The position numbers and the translations under genes are program-made. Of a stretch of DNA of 64,000 nucleotides, positions 17,040 through 25,622 are shown one piece after another. The stretch is taken from contig NZ_VOBR01000038.1 of NCBI RefSeq assembly GCF_007845675.1, forward strand, positions 1 to 64,000, read 5' to 3'. Below the pieces are notes generated by a model that saw only the letters and a program-made list of their open reading frames with translations, did not search any database and had not been told where the DNA came from. This stretch comes from Lentzea tibetensis. Its GTDB lineage: Bacteria > Actinomycetota > Actinomycetes > Mycobacteriales > Pseudonocardiaceae. How positions within the stretch are numbered: the stretch's first letter is position 1; each line of letters opens with the position of its first letter.

Positions 17040-17693
17040 ATGCGTGACGACTGGGACTACGACGAAGTCGATGTGTACGAGGACGAGCCCGAGGACCGGC
17101 CGTCCCAACCGGACCCGGACGGGCTGACCGGGACCGACCCCGCACGCGTGGTGCGGGTGATCGTGAACGACGGCGCGGACGTGCTGGCCGTGCGGCTGGC
17201 CGACGGGTGGGAGCACGTCGTCGATCCACGTGCGCTGGGTGCGGCCGTGCTGGCCGCGATGAACGACGCCGTCGTGCAGGTGCTCGCGGTGGACCGCCCC
17301 GCGCCCCAACCGGTCCGGCGCGCACCGAGCTCCGCGGAGCCGATCACCGCGGCGGACACGCTTCGGCTGGTGGACGCCGTGTTCGCCGACCTGGATGCGT
17401 ACACCCGGCGGCTCACCGAGACCGTCGACCACCCCGTGCAGGTGCGGAGCCGGGGCGGGCACGTGCACGGCACCGCACAGGCGGGCCAGGTGCTCGAGCT
17501 GATCCCGGCCCCCGACTGGGCCGCCGTCGCCCGAGGCACCGAGCTGGAGGCCGAGCTCGCCGAGGTGCTGCGGGAGCTGCGGCAGCGCAGCACCCCGCAC
17601 GAGGCCGTGCCGGACAGCCCGGCGATCGCCGAGGTCCTGTCGGCGCTGGCCGATCCGCAGGCGCTGCTGCGCAGGGTGGGACTGAGCTCGTGA
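17040..17693 (+). CDS. YbaB/EbfC-like protein of a WXG100 locus
   Basis: 217 residues. A strongly acidic N-terminus (about 1-30) precedes a YbaB-like segment (VVRVIVNDGADVLAVRLADGWEHVVDPRALGAAVLAAMNDAVVQVL), an arrangement seen in actinobacterial genes beside WXG100/ESX-type proteins. The rest is helical. ATG 17040 has GGGGAGG upstream, within the 3' arm of a hairpin. The stop overlaps the GTG of the next gene (GTGA), so three genes (17040-18810) are coupled. The precise role is unknown. Confidence 0.6.
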   Translation: MRDDWDYDEVDVYEDEPEDRPSQPDPDGLTGTDPARVVRVIVNDGADVLAVRLADGWEHVVDPRALGAAVLAAMNDAVVQVLAVDRPAPQPVRRAPSSAEPITAADTLRLVDAVFADLDAYTRRLTETVDHPVQVRSRGGHVHGTAQAGQVLELIPAPDWAAVARGTELEAELAEVLRELRQRSTPHEAVPDSPAIAEVLSALADPQALLRRVGLSS

Positions 17694-18007
17694 GCGACCT
17701 CTACACGTCACTGCACGCACTGCGTTCCGACGCGGCGGTCTGGAGGAACGTCGCGCACGACGTCGAGACGCTGCGGCCGGTGGTCGGCGAGCTGTACCTC
17801 GCCGACGCGCACATCGGTTCCGTCGCGGTCGACCACGGCATGGGCCGGCTGCTCGAGGACCTGCGTCTCGCCGTGGACTCGCTACTGGGTGGTGCGGGCC
17901 GCACGTTCCGCGAGATCAGCGACACGTTGGGGCGCACCGCGGACACCTACCTGAACGAGGAGACCGGGAACCTGCACACCATGAACCGGATCGAGGGGCA
18001 GCTGTGA
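17690..18007 (+). CDS. WXG100-like small helical protein
   Basis: 105 residues, entirely helical, beginning SDLYTSLHALRSDAAVWRNVAHDVETLR, the size and helical-hairpin character of WXG100/ESAT-6-like or DUF6317-type proteins encoded in pairs. A strict W-x-G turn is not present. It overlaps both neighbours by four bases. Together with the next gene it may be a secreted helical-hairpin pair, although no ESX ATPase gene is in the window. Confidence 0.5.
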   Translation: MSDLYTSLHALRSDAAVWRNVAHDVETLRPVVGELYLADAHIGSVAVDHGMGRLLEDLRLAVDSLLGGAGRTFREISDTLGRTADTYLNEETGNLHTMNRIEGQL

Positions 18008-18810
18008 CGAACCCGATCATGCAGGAGGTCGGCGAGCGGGCCGAGCAGCTGGACCAGCTCATCCAGAAGGTGTTCAGCAAGGCCAACGCCATCGTGGCCT
18101 GGGCGCCGCCCGGCTCGGAGGCGGTCGTCGGCCGCATCGACGGCCTGCTGGCGAACCTCAGCACCAAGATCAAGGAGTTCTGGGACTGGTTCGACCGGTT
18201 CTGGACCATGCGCGGCGACCCCTCCCACCTCAAGGCCATCGCCCTGGAGTGGGAGCTGCGCGTCGGTGACCGGCTCGCGGACGTCGCGGTCCCGCTGGAC
18301 GTCGACAAGCTGCCCACGTGCTTCGAGTGGAAGGGCCGGGCGGCCGACGCCTACAAGGCGATCGTGCCGGGACAGGCGAAGGGGCTCACCGATCTGCAGG
18401 CCGCCGCCTACCGGATGAGCGACTCGCTGCGCTCGCTCAGCAACGCCATCGACGCGTTCTGGACCGCGGTGCTGTGGGCCATCGTCGGCTTCAGCGTCGC
18501 GGTGACCGCCGCGTTGTTCGCGGTGGCGTCGATCGCGGGCTCGGTGGTGGGTCTGATCACCATGACCGCCGCGACGGCCGAGGTGTGCGCGTTCTGGGGT
18601 GCCGCCTACGGTGTGCTCGGTGGCGCGGTCTCATTGGCGGGCACCGAGTTCAGCTCCATCAAGGCGTACCTGGCGACGATCGAGGTCGAGAACATGGCGC
18701 TGGGGCGCCAGGGGCTCGCCGTCGGCACCGAGTGGAAGCAGCCCGACCTGGGCCGGTTGCAGGACGCGACAGTGGCCGACGGCGACCCGTCGGACTGGCA
18801 GCCCTACTGA
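18004..18810 (+). CDS. WXG100-related protein with membrane hairpin
   Basis: 268 residues. A helical N-terminal half includes FEWKGRAADAYKA (a W-x-G turn within a helix hairpin, about residues 109-121), as in long WXG100/LXG-like proteins. Two or three hydrophobic segments follow (about 155-180, 183-200, 203-218), then a short hydrophilic tail. The GTG start overlaps the previous stop. This is the layout of an ESX-type substrate or the membrane part of a contact-dependent system; no toxin domain is visible at the C-terminus. Confidence 0.5.
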   Translation: MTNPIMQEVGERAEQLDQLIQKVFSKANAIVAWAPPGSEAVVGRIDGLLANLSTKIKEFWDWFDRFWTMRGDPSHLKAIALEWELRVGDRLADVAVPLDVDKLPTCFEWKGRAADAYKAIVPGQAKGLTDLQAAAYRMSDSLRSLSNAIDAFWTAVLWAIVGFSVAVTAALFAVASIAGSVVGLITMTAATAEVCAFWGAAYGVLGGAVSLAGTEFSSIKAYLATIEVENMALGRQGLAVGTEWKQPDLGRLQDATVADGDPSDWQPY

Positions 18811-18819
18811 CCAGAAGTC

Positions 18820-19686
18820 CTATTGGCCGGGGCTGCGCAGCGCGGCCAGCAACGCCGATGTCACAGCGTTGACCCGGCTCCGCGCCGCCTGCCACGACCC
18901 GCTCTGGTCCACGGACAGCAATGCGACCGCGTACCGGTCGTCCACCACGCCCGCGCTGTGCAGGTAGACGTCGCTCGGCAGGTAGTACATCCAGCCCTGC
19001 TTGGTGACGGCGCCGGTGCCCAGCAACCCGAACTCCTGGTCGAACCCGTCCGCGGCGATCTCCGGTGCGGCGGACAGCGCGGGCACGATGAAGTCCCGCA
19101 GCCCCGTCGAAGCGAGCACGTACTGGTAGAGCCGGGTGACGTCGTTCGCGGTCACGACCACCTCGCCCCACTGCGACGGGTCGTCGGGCGCGTGCGTGCC
19201 GGTCAGCCCGGCGAGCGAGGCGACGCGGCTGACCGCGTCCATGCCGTCGTGCGACGTCCACAACGCGTCCATCGCCGTGTCGTCGCTGGCGCTCAGCGCC
19301 CGCGTCAGCAGGGACAGGTCGTCGTCGGACTGCGGCCCCTGGAGCATGTCGACGGCCAGGATCAGCTTGCTCAGCGAGGCCGAGTAGAACGGCTGGTCGC
19401 CGTAGCTGTCGACGAGCGTCCCGGTGCGCAGGTCGAGCACCGCGAGGCCGAGGTCGAGCTTGCCGCCCGCCGCGTCGACGGCGGAGGCGAGCGCACCGGC
19501 GAGGTCCGGGGCAGGGATCGCCGGTGCGCTGCTTTCCGGCAGCTGTGGAGCGGGAACCGCGACCACCGGCGCGGGACGGGGCTTCGCCCTCGCCTCGCAC
19601 ACGGTCTCCTGCGGGAATGCGGTCGTAGTCGCGAGCGCTACCGCTAACAGGCCCGCGACCAGCCCGAACCTCCCTTTCCACGACAC
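18820..19686 (-). CDS. secreted serine beta-lactamase/DD-peptidase-fold protein
   Basis: 288 residues with an N-terminal signal peptide (GRFGLVAGLLAVALATTTAF) and Pro-rich linker. The fold of class A beta-lactamases is indicated by YSASLSKLILAVDM (S-x-x-K), ASDDTAMDALW in place of SDN, and TKQGWM in place of K-T/S-G. The deviations in motifs 2 and 3 suggest weak or altered acyl-enzyme chemistry. It is convergent with the WXG-like operon and separated by about 10 bp. It may be a penicillin-interacting or peptidoglycan-modifying protein. Confidence 0.7.
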   Translation of the reverse strand: MSWKGRFGLVAGLLAVALATTTAFPQETVCEARAKPRPAPVVAVPAPQLPESSAPAIPAPDLAGALASAVDAAGGKLDLGLAVLDLRTGTLVDSYGDQPFYSASLSKLILAVDMLQGPQSDDDLSLLTRALSASDDTAMDALWTSHDGMDAVSRVASLAGLTGTHAPDDPSQWGEVVVTANDVTRLYQYVLASTGLRDFIVPALSAAPEIAADGFDQEFGLLGTGAVTKQGWMYYLPSDVYLHSAGVVDDRYAVALLSVDQSGSWQAARSRVNAVTSALLAALRSPGQ

Positions 19687-19754
19687 ATGTCAACGGTCGT
19701 TCAGGAACGGCCCGGTGTCGAGATCCGCGACCTGTGGGGTTGCTGAAGGTTCAC

Positions 19755-20480
19755 CTACAGGCGCCGGGTGTCGAGCTTCTCCTCGAGCACCGCACCCGAC
19801 GCGTCGCGTGACACGACGTACGCGATGGCGCCCGGCTGTTCGGTGACCGCTTCCACGAGCTCCGTGCCGCGGTAGACGAGACCGGCGCCGTCGTCGGTGC
19901 AGTGCGTGAGCGGGAGCTCGCCCGAGGCGACCGCCTTGTGCACGGCGGGCCTGCGGGTGGCCTCGCTGTCGTAGTGCACGCCGTTGCCGTACGGCAGCAG
20001 CCCCAGCCCGTTCGTCACGACCCGCAGCTCAGGTCCGAACGAGTCCGTCGTGCCGCCCACGTACCAGCAGATCGACCCGGCGGACACACCGCCGAGCACG
20101 ACGCCCGCGCGCCACGCGTCGGCCAGCACCTCGTCCAGTCCGTGCACGCGCCACACGGCGAGCAGGTTCGCGACCGAGCCGCCGCCGACCCACACCACGT
20201 CGTGCGACCGCACGAAGTCCACGAGGTCGTTGGTGGGCGGCATGGTGAACAGGTTCAGGTGCGACACGTCGACACCGGCGAGCTTGCCCGCCTCGGAGAC
20301 GTGCGCGTTGAACGTCCGCTGGTCGCCGTTCGCGGTGCCGACGTGGCAGAGCGACGGCCTGCCCTCCGCACCGGACAGGTCGATGGCGTGGTGGATCAGC
20401 GCCCCGAACTCGAGGTTGGTGCGACGGCCGGGGCGCCATCCGCCGGAGGTGGCGACGATGGTCGGTAGCTCAGCAGGCAT
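19755..20480 (-). CDS. peptidase E-like protein (family S51)
   Basis: 241 residues. S51 peptidases use a Ser-His-(Asp/Glu) set in a class I glutamine-amidotransferase-like fold. The nucleophile is in GGVSAGSICWY, the preceding strand reads HDVVWVGGGSVANLLAVWR and the C-terminal THCTDDGAGLVYRG supports the family. Peptidase E cleaves Asp-X dipeptides; specificity here is not determined. No signal peptide. Divergent from the DUF218 protein gene. Confidence 0.8.
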   Translation of the reverse strand: MPAELPTIVATSGGWRPGRRTNLEFGALIHHAIDLSGAEGRPSLCHVGTANGDQRTFNAHVSEAGKLAGVDVSHLNLFTMPPTNDLVDFVRSHDVVWVGGGSVANLLAVWRVHGLDEVLADAWRAGVVLGGVSAGSICWYVGGTTDSFGPELRVVTNGLGLLPYGNGVHYDSEATRRPAVHKAVASGELPLTHCTDDGAGLVYRGTELVEAVTEQPGAIAYVVSRDASGAVLEEKLDTRRL

Positions 20481-20532
20481 GACGTGATCTTGGCAGAGGG
20501 GCCGCCGACGTCACGCAGCGAATTCTGGAAGC

Positions 20533-21207
20533 ATGCATGGGGTGCGGACCAAGCCACTGACACCCCTGGCCAGAATCCGGCGGCTCGTGCTGAGGCTCGT
20601 GTTCGGCGCGGTTGTCGTAGGTGCGCTGGTCGTGGGCGGTACGGCGTTCCGCGTCTGGCAGGTCGCGAGGGTTGACGACTGGACGAAGGCCGACGTGGCG
20701 ATCGTGCTGGGCGCCGCGCAGTACAACGGTGTGCCGTCCGACGTGCTGGAGGCCCGGCTGCGGCACACGCTCAAGCTCTACCAGCAGGGCGTGGTGAGCT
20801 ACGTCGCCACGACGGGAGGCCGTCAGGCTGGCGACAAGTACACCGAGGGCCAGGCGGGCAAGATCTGGCTCGTCGAGAACGGCGTCCCCGAGGACAAGGT
20901 GCTCGAGGTCGGCGAGGGCAGCGACACGCTCGGCAGCCTGCGCGCCGTCGCCGACGTCGCCAAGGTGCACGGCCTGGAGACCGCGGTGATCGTCAGCGAC
21001 CCGTGGCATTCGCTGCGCGCCCGCACGATGGCCGAGGACGCCGGGCTGACCGCGTGGACGTCGCCGACCCGCAGCGGACCGAACGTGCAGACCCGCGAGA
21101 CGCAGCTCTTCTACATCAAGCGCGAGACCGGCGCGCTGCTCTACTACCGGCTGATGAAGGCCCCTGCCGGGGTGTTCGACGGGATCGCGGCACATACGCT
21201 TGGCTGA
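20533..21207 (+). CDS. DUF218/SanA-YdcF family membrane-anchored protein
   Basis: 224 residues. One N-terminal transmembrane helix (about 19-38) anchors a DUF218 domain: DVAIVLGAAQYNGVPSDVLEARL, VATTGGRQAGDKYTEG and VIVSDPWHSLRA are the typical glycine-rich and DPWH-like motifs. SanA proteins affect envelope barrier function and vancomycin tolerance. The stop overlaps the dgt ATG (TGATG). Confidence 0.8.
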   Translation: MHGVRTKPLTPLARIRRLVLRLVFGAVVVGALVVGGTAFRVWQVARVDDWTKADVAIVLGAAQYNGVPSDVLEARLRHTLKLYQQGVVSYVATTGGRQAGDKYTEGQAGKIWLVENGVPEDKVLEVGEGSDTLGSLRAVADVAKVHGLETAVIVSDPWHSLRARTMAEDAGLTAWTSPTRSGPNVQTRETQLFYIKRETGALLYYRLMKAPAGVFDGIAAHTLG

Positions 21208-22445
21208 TGCTGCGTTACTCCGACCACGACGCCGAGCGGCTGCTGAACGAGGAGCCCAAGGGCGGGTCACTGCCCGGCGCGCAGGAGCGGCGCACGCCGT
21301 TCTCCCGTGACCGCGCCCGCGTGCTGCACTCGGCCGCGCTGCGCAGGCTGGCCGGCAAGACGCAGGTCGTCGGCCCCGGTGAGGGTTCGGAGGTCACCGG
21401 TGTGCCGCGCACCCGGCTCACCCACTCGCTGGAGGTCGCGCAGATCGGCCGCGGCATCGGTGAGGAGCTCGGCTGCGACCCGGACGTCGTCGACACGGCC
21501 GGGCTCGCGCACGACATCGGGCACCCGCCGTTCGGGCACAACGGGGAACGCGCGCTGAACGCGCTGGCCGAGCCGTGCGGCGGCTTCGAGGGCAACGCCC
21601 AGACGCTGCGCATCCTGGTCCGGCTGGAGCCGAAGACGGCGCGCGGGCTGAACCTCACGCGCGCGGTGCTCGACGCCGCCACGAAGTACCCGTGGACGCG
21701 CCGGGCGGGCATCACCAAGTTCGGCGTGTACGACGACGACCTGGACGTCTTCGAGTGGATCCGCTCAGGTGCGCCCGAGCGCAAGCAGTGCATCGAGGCG
21801 CAGGTCATGGACTGGGCGGACGACGTCGCGTACTCGGTGCACGACGTGGAGGACGGCGTGCTCGCGCACCGCATCAGCCTGACGTCGCTGACCAGCGCCA
21901 CCGAGCGCGCCGCGATCGCCGAGCTGGCCGCCAAGCACTTCTCGGCGGAACCGGTGTCCGCGCTGGAGGACGCCGCGCAGGACCTGCTGAAGATCCCGGC
22001 CGTCGCGGAGCTGGCGCGCGCGGAGTACGACGGTTCGCTCGGCGCGCAGGTCGCGTTGAAGAGGCTGACCAGTGAGCTCGTCGGCCGGTTCGCCTCCGCC
22101 CCGGTCGGTGCGACGCGCGAGGTGTACGGCGAGGGTCCGCTGGTCCGCTACCACGCGGATCTCGTTGTGCCGCCCCAGGTCGCGGCCGAGGTCGCGCTGC
22201 TGAAGGCGATGGCCGTCCGGTACGTCATGAGCGATCCGTCGCGGCTGCTGATGCAGCGGGAGCAGCGCGAGCTGATCACCTCGCTCGTGGCGCAGCTGTT
22301 GCGGCGCCCGGACCGGATGGACCCGGCGTTCCTGCCCGCGTGGGAGTCGGCCGCGGACGACGCCGCCGCACTGCGCGTCGTCGTCGATCAGGTCGCCCTG
22401 CTGACGGACGCGCAGGCTGTGGCCTGGCACAACGCACTGGCGTAG
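21207..22445 (+). CDS. dgt: deoxyguanosinetriphosphate triphosphohydrolase-like protein
   Basis: 412 residues. HD-domain dNTPase that releases tripolyphosphate from dGTP. The metal site is seen in TRLTHSLEVAQIGR and GLAHDIGHPPFGHNGE, with a third D in MDWADDVAYSVHDVEDG. The N-terminus FSRDRARVLHSAALRRLAGKTQV is characteristic of Dgt. In M. tuberculosis dgt (Rv2344c) is adjacent to dnaG (Rv2343c); here about 6 kb of accessory genes separate them. The ATG overlaps the upstream stop. Confidence 0.9.
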   Translation: MLRYSDHDAERLLNEEPKGGSLPGAQERRTPFSRDRARVLHSAALRRLAGKTQVVGPGEGSEVTGVPRTRLTHSLEVAQIGRGIGEELGCDPDVVDTAGLAHDIGHPPFGHNGERALNALAEPCGGFEGNAQTLRILVRLEPKTARGLNLTRAVLDAATKYPWTRRAGITKFGVYDDDLDVFEWIRSGAPERKQCIEAQVMDWADDVAYSVHDVEDGVLAHRISLTSLTSATERAAIAELAAKHFSAEPVSALEDAAQDLLKIPAVAELARAEYDGSLGAQVALKRLTSELVGRFASAPVGATREVYGEGPLVRYHADLVVPPQVAAEVALLKAMAVRYVMSDPSRLLMQREQRELITSLVAQLLRRPDRMDPAFLPAWESAADDAAALRVVVDQVALLTDAQAVAWHNALA

Positions 22446-22455
22446 CTTCGAAGGT

Positions 22456-22695
22456 ATGGCGGACGACGAGACACGACCGCCAGGCCGAAGATGGCCGTGG
22501 CGTCGACCGAGCAGGGAGGCGGTTCCGGCGGGCCCGGATGGGTTCGGCTGGGGCTGGGACGACGAGGGGGACGACGGTTCCGCAGGTGTGCGCGAACCAC
22601 GTCACCCGAAACCGCTGGGGCCGATGGGAGGGGCGGGGGAACGGCCCATCCCCGACGATCCGATCGCAGTGCAGTTGCCCGATCCACGACACTAG
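22456..22695 (+). CDS. small hydrophilic hypothetical protein
   Basis: 79 residues, rich in Arg, Pro, Gly and Asp, with no domain. Support for a real gene: ATG 22456 lies 7 nt after TAGCTT (22443-22448), a leaderless-type -10, and the frame fills the gap between dgt and the serpin genes. It may be low-complexity only. The serpin ribosome binding site lies across its stop. Confidence 0.35.
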   Translation: MADDETRPPGRRWPWRRPSREAVPAGPDGFGWGWDDEGDDGSAGVREPRHPKPLGPMGGAGERPIPDDPIAVQLPDPRH

Positions 22696-22705
22696 GAGCA
22701 ATCCC

Positions 22706-23734
22706 GTGACCGATCGAGCGCACCTGGCGTTCGCCACCGCACTGCACCGCGTCGCCGCGCCCGATCAGAACAGCGACGCGTGCTGGTCGCCCTACTCGGT
22801 GGCCAGCGCGCTCGCACTCGCGATGGAAGGCGCGCGCGGTGAGACGCGCGTCGAACTGGAGGGCCTGCTCGGCTCGTCGGTGACGGCTTTGTTGAAGGAA
22901 GCCGCGTCGCCGAAGGAACTCTCGGTCGCGAACACCCTGTGGGCGGCCGACGACCTGCCGCTCAACCCCGAGTTCAGCCTCGCCGCGCACGTGCGGAACG
23001 CGCCGTTCGCGTCCGACCCGGAGACCGTGCGCAAGCTCGTCAACACCGACGTCGCCGAGACGACGCACGGGCTGATCCCCGAGCTGATGCCGTCCGGCTC
23101 GGTGTCGCCGGACGCCGTCGCGATGATCGTCAACGCGCTGTACCTGAAGGTCGCGTGGCTCAGCCCGTTCCCCGCGTACGACACGACGGAGCGCCCGTTC
23201 CACACGCCCGGCGGTGACGTGGCGGTGCCGACCATGCGGCACACCGCCAAGTTCCGCTACGCCCGCAGCCCCGGCTGGCAGACGATCGTGCTGCCCGCCG
23301 CGTCCGGCGTCGAGGCCGTGGTGCTGCTGCCCGACGGCGACCTGTCCGCGCCGCTGGACCCGGTGGTGCTGGAGGCGACCGACCACGTCCGCCTCGACCT
23401 CTCGATGCCTCGGGTCGACGTGTCGATGAAGATGTCGCTCAAGGACTCACTGGTGCAGCTGGGCGTCTGGAGCATGTTCAGCGAGAACGCGGACTTCACC
23501 GGCATCTCGCCGGACCCGCGGCTGTTCGTCGACGACGTGCTGCACGAGGCCGTGCTGCGCGTGGACGAGGAAGGCCTCGAAGGCGCCGCCGCGACGGCCG
23601 CGACGTTCCGCCTGGTGTCGATCGAGATCGAGGACGACCCGGTCGTCGTCGAGGTCGACCGGCCGTTCCTGTTGCTGGTCCGGCACGCGAACACCGGCGC
23701 GATCTACTTCATGACCCGTATCGTCCGTCCGTGA
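22706..23734 (+). CDS. serpin family serine protease inhibitor (1 of 3)
   Basis: 342 residues, shorter than the 370-400 of animal serpins and lacking a signal peptide, so probably cytoplasmic. Core landmarks: CWSPYSVASALALAMEGA (helix B/s6B), IVNALYLKVAW (s3A), VVLLPDG (s3C region), the inhibitory hinge DEEGLEGAAATAAT and DRPFLLLVRH-x-x-TGAIYF (s4B-s5B). A small-residue hinge is the hallmark of inhibitory serpins, which trap serine or cysteine proteases by loop insertion. GTG 22706 has AGGAG upstream. Its stop overlaps the next serpin start. Confidence 0.88.
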   Translation: MTDRAHLAFATALHRVAAPDQNSDACWSPYSVASALALAMEGARGETRVELEGLLGSSVTALLKEAASPKELSVANTLWAADDLPLNPEFSLAAHVRNAPFASDPETVRKLVNTDVAETTHGLIPELMPSGSVSPDAVAMIVNALYLKVAWLSPFPAYDTTERPFHTPGGDVAVPTMRHTAKFRYARSPGWQTIVLPAASGVEAVVLLPDGDLSAPLDPVVLEATDHVRLDLSMPRVDVSMKMSLKDSLVQLGVWSMFSENADFTGISPDPRLFVDDVLHEAVLRVDEEGLEGAAATAATFRLVSIEIEDDPVVVEVDRPFLLLVRHANTGAIYFMTRIVRP

Positions 23735-24672
23735 ACGATTTCGCACCGCGGCTCCTGGGGGAGCTGCCCGGTGACGTGTGCTGGTCGCCGTACTCCGTCG
23801 AGTCCGCCCTGCGCATCGTGCTGCGCCTCGCCGAGGGCTCGACCCGCGCGCGACTGCTGGAGCTCCTGGGTTCGGAGGAGCTGCCGGGTTCGCACCCGCC
23901 GGGCTTCGCCGTCTCGGACTCCTTGTGGGCGCGGGACTTCCTGAACCTGCCCGCGCCGGTCCGGTTGTTCGACGACCCGGCTGCGGCTCTGAAGCTGATC
24001 AACGCCGAGGTGGCTGAGGCGACCCGTGGGCTGATTCCGGAGCTGCTGAAGTCGTTGGCGCCTTCGACGACGGCGGTCGTGGTCAACGCGCTGTACCTGA
24101 AGGCTCAGTGGTGGGGGCAGTTCTGGCTCGTCGGCGACGAGCCGTTCCACAGCCCTTCCGGCGACCGGCTGGTGCCGATGATGCAGCGGCAGAGCAGCTT
24201 CCCGTACGCGCGGCTGCACGGCTGGGAGGTCGTGAAGATCCCTGCGCACGACGACGTGGAAGCTGTGGTGCTGCTGCCGTCCGACGGTATGGATCTCGAT
24301 TCTCGTGCGCTCTCCGAGTTGCTGGACGCGCATGCTCACACCGAAGTGCTGCTGACCATGCCCACGCTGAAGCTCTCGTACGGCGACGACCTGCGTCCGG
24401 CGCTGGAACGGCTCGGGCTCGCGGCCGTGTTCGCGCAGGGCGGCATGCCGCATCCGGACATGGTGATCGACCAGGTGATCCACCAGGCCGTGCTGCGCGT
24501 CGACGAGCACGGCATCGAGGGCACCGCGGCCACCGCGATCATGGCCGTCGGCAGCCCGGTCCCGGTCCCCGTCGAGCCGGTCGAGGTGACGGTGGACCGG
24601 CCGTTCCTGTTCCTGGTGCGGCACTCGGTGACCGGCGCGATCTACTTCCTGGCGCGCGTGGAGAACCTGTGA
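23731..24672 (+). CDS. serpin family protease inhibitor (2 of 3)
   Basis: 313 residues, paralogue of both neighbours, starting with a GTG that overlaps the previous stop (GTGA). It has CWSPYSVESALRIVLRLAEG, VVNALYLKAQWWG, the hinge DEHGIEGTAATAI and VDRPFLFLVRHSVTGAIYF. The reactive-centre loop after the hinge is Pro/Val-rich (SPVPVPVEP) and unlike the other two copies, so a different target is likely. The N-terminal helix A region is cut short: the protein begins about 15 residues before s6B. No signal peptide. Confidence 0.86.
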   Translation: MNDFAPRLLGELPGDVCWSPYSVESALRIVLRLAEGSTRARLLELLGSEELPGSHPPGFAVSDSLWARDFLNLPAPVRLFDDPAAALKLINAEVAEATRGLIPELLKSLAPSTTAVVVNALYLKAQWWGQFWLVGDEPFHSPSGDRLVPMMQRQSSFPYARLHGWEVVKIPAHDDVEAVVLLPSDGMDLDSRALSELLDAHAHTEVLLTMPTLKLSYGDDLRPALERLGLAAVFAQGGMPHPDMVIDQVIHQAVLRVDEHGIEGTAATAIMAVGSPVPVPVEPVEVTVDRPFLFLVRHSVTGAIYFLARVENL

Positions 24673-25613
24673 TCGAGTTCGCGGCCCGGCTCCACCGCGA
24701 GCTGCCGGGCGACGTGTGCTGGTCGCCGTACTCCGTGGCCGCCGCTCTGCACACCGTGCTCGGCCTGGTCCGCGGCGAGACGCGTGACGAGCTGCTGGAG
24801 TTGCTGGGTTCCGCGGGGTTGCCGGGTTCGCATCCGCCGGACTTCGCGGTCGCGGACGCCCTGTGGGCCCGTCGCGGCATGAACCTGCCGCCGCCCGTCC
24901 AGTTCTTCGACGATCCGGTGATCGCCCGGAAGCTGATCAACGCGGACGTCGCCGCGGTCACTCGCGACCTGATCCCGGAGTTGATCGACGACCTGCCACT
25001 CGACACGGTCTCGGTGCTGGTGAACGCCCTGTACCTGAAGGCGAGCTGGGCCGAGGAGTTCACCGCCGCTGGCCCGCTGCCGTTCACCACTCCGGACGGC
25101 GAGGTCGACGTGCCGTCGATGTCGGTCGAGGAACGCCTCGGCTACGCCCGCCTGCACGGCTGGCAGGTGGTGACGATCCCGGCACTCGGCGACGTCGAGG
25201 CCGTGGTGCTGATGCCGAAGCAGTCGCTCGACCTGAACCCGGCCCTGTTCGCGACCCTGCTCGCCGCGCCGCAGCCGACCAACGTCAGGTTGCGGATGCC
25301 GAAGCTGGAGTACGGCGCGGAGCTGCTGGAGCCGCTGGCCGCGCTGGGCGTGACAGGCATGTTCGTGACCGGTCCGGACTTCCCTGACCCGACGATGACC
25401 GTCGACTCCGTGGTCCACCGGACCGTGCTGCGGGTCGATGAGCACGGCCTCGAGGGCGCCGCCGGCACGGCGATGGTCGCGGTGATGGGCTGGGACGACT
25501 TCCCCGACCCGGTCGTGGTGAAGGTGGACCGGCCGTTCCTCTTCGTCGTGCGGCACGCCCGTACGGGTGCTATTTACTTCATGGCACGCGTGTCCCGCCC
25601 TGCGAGTTCTTGA
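24669..25613 (+). CDS. serpin family protease inhibitor (3 of 3)
   Basis: 314 residues, closest to serpin 2 by start point and length (both begin with a fragment like F-A-x-R-L and GDVCWSPYSV). It has LVNALYLKASWAEEF, hinge DEHGLEGAAGTAMVA and VDRPFLFVVRHARTGAIYFMARV. The loop after the hinge (VMGWDDFPDP) is acidic/aromatic. The GTG overlaps the serpin 2 stop, so all three are one translational unit. No signal peptide; presumed intracellular. Confidence 0.86.
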   Translation: MIEFAARLHRELPGDVCWSPYSVAAALHTVLGLVRGETRDELLELLGSAGLPGSHPPDFAVADALWARRGMNLPPPVQFFDDPVIARKLINADVAAVTRDLIPELIDDLPLDTVSVLVNALYLKASWAEEFTAAGPLPFTTPDGEVDVPSMSVEERLGYARLHGWQVVTIPALGDVEAVVLMPKQSLDLNPALFATLLAAPQPTNVRLRMPKLEYGAELLEPLAALGVTGMFVTGPDFPDPTMTVDSVVHRTVLRVDEHGLEGAAGTAMVAVMGWDDFPDPVVVKVDRPFLFVVRHARTGAIYFMARVSRPASS

Positions 25614-25622
25614 TCATCGCCT

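Noticed and set aside
15577-17325. 582-residue minus-strand frame opposite glyQS
   Set aside because: Antisense to an essential synthetase with intact motifs; no ribosome binding site.
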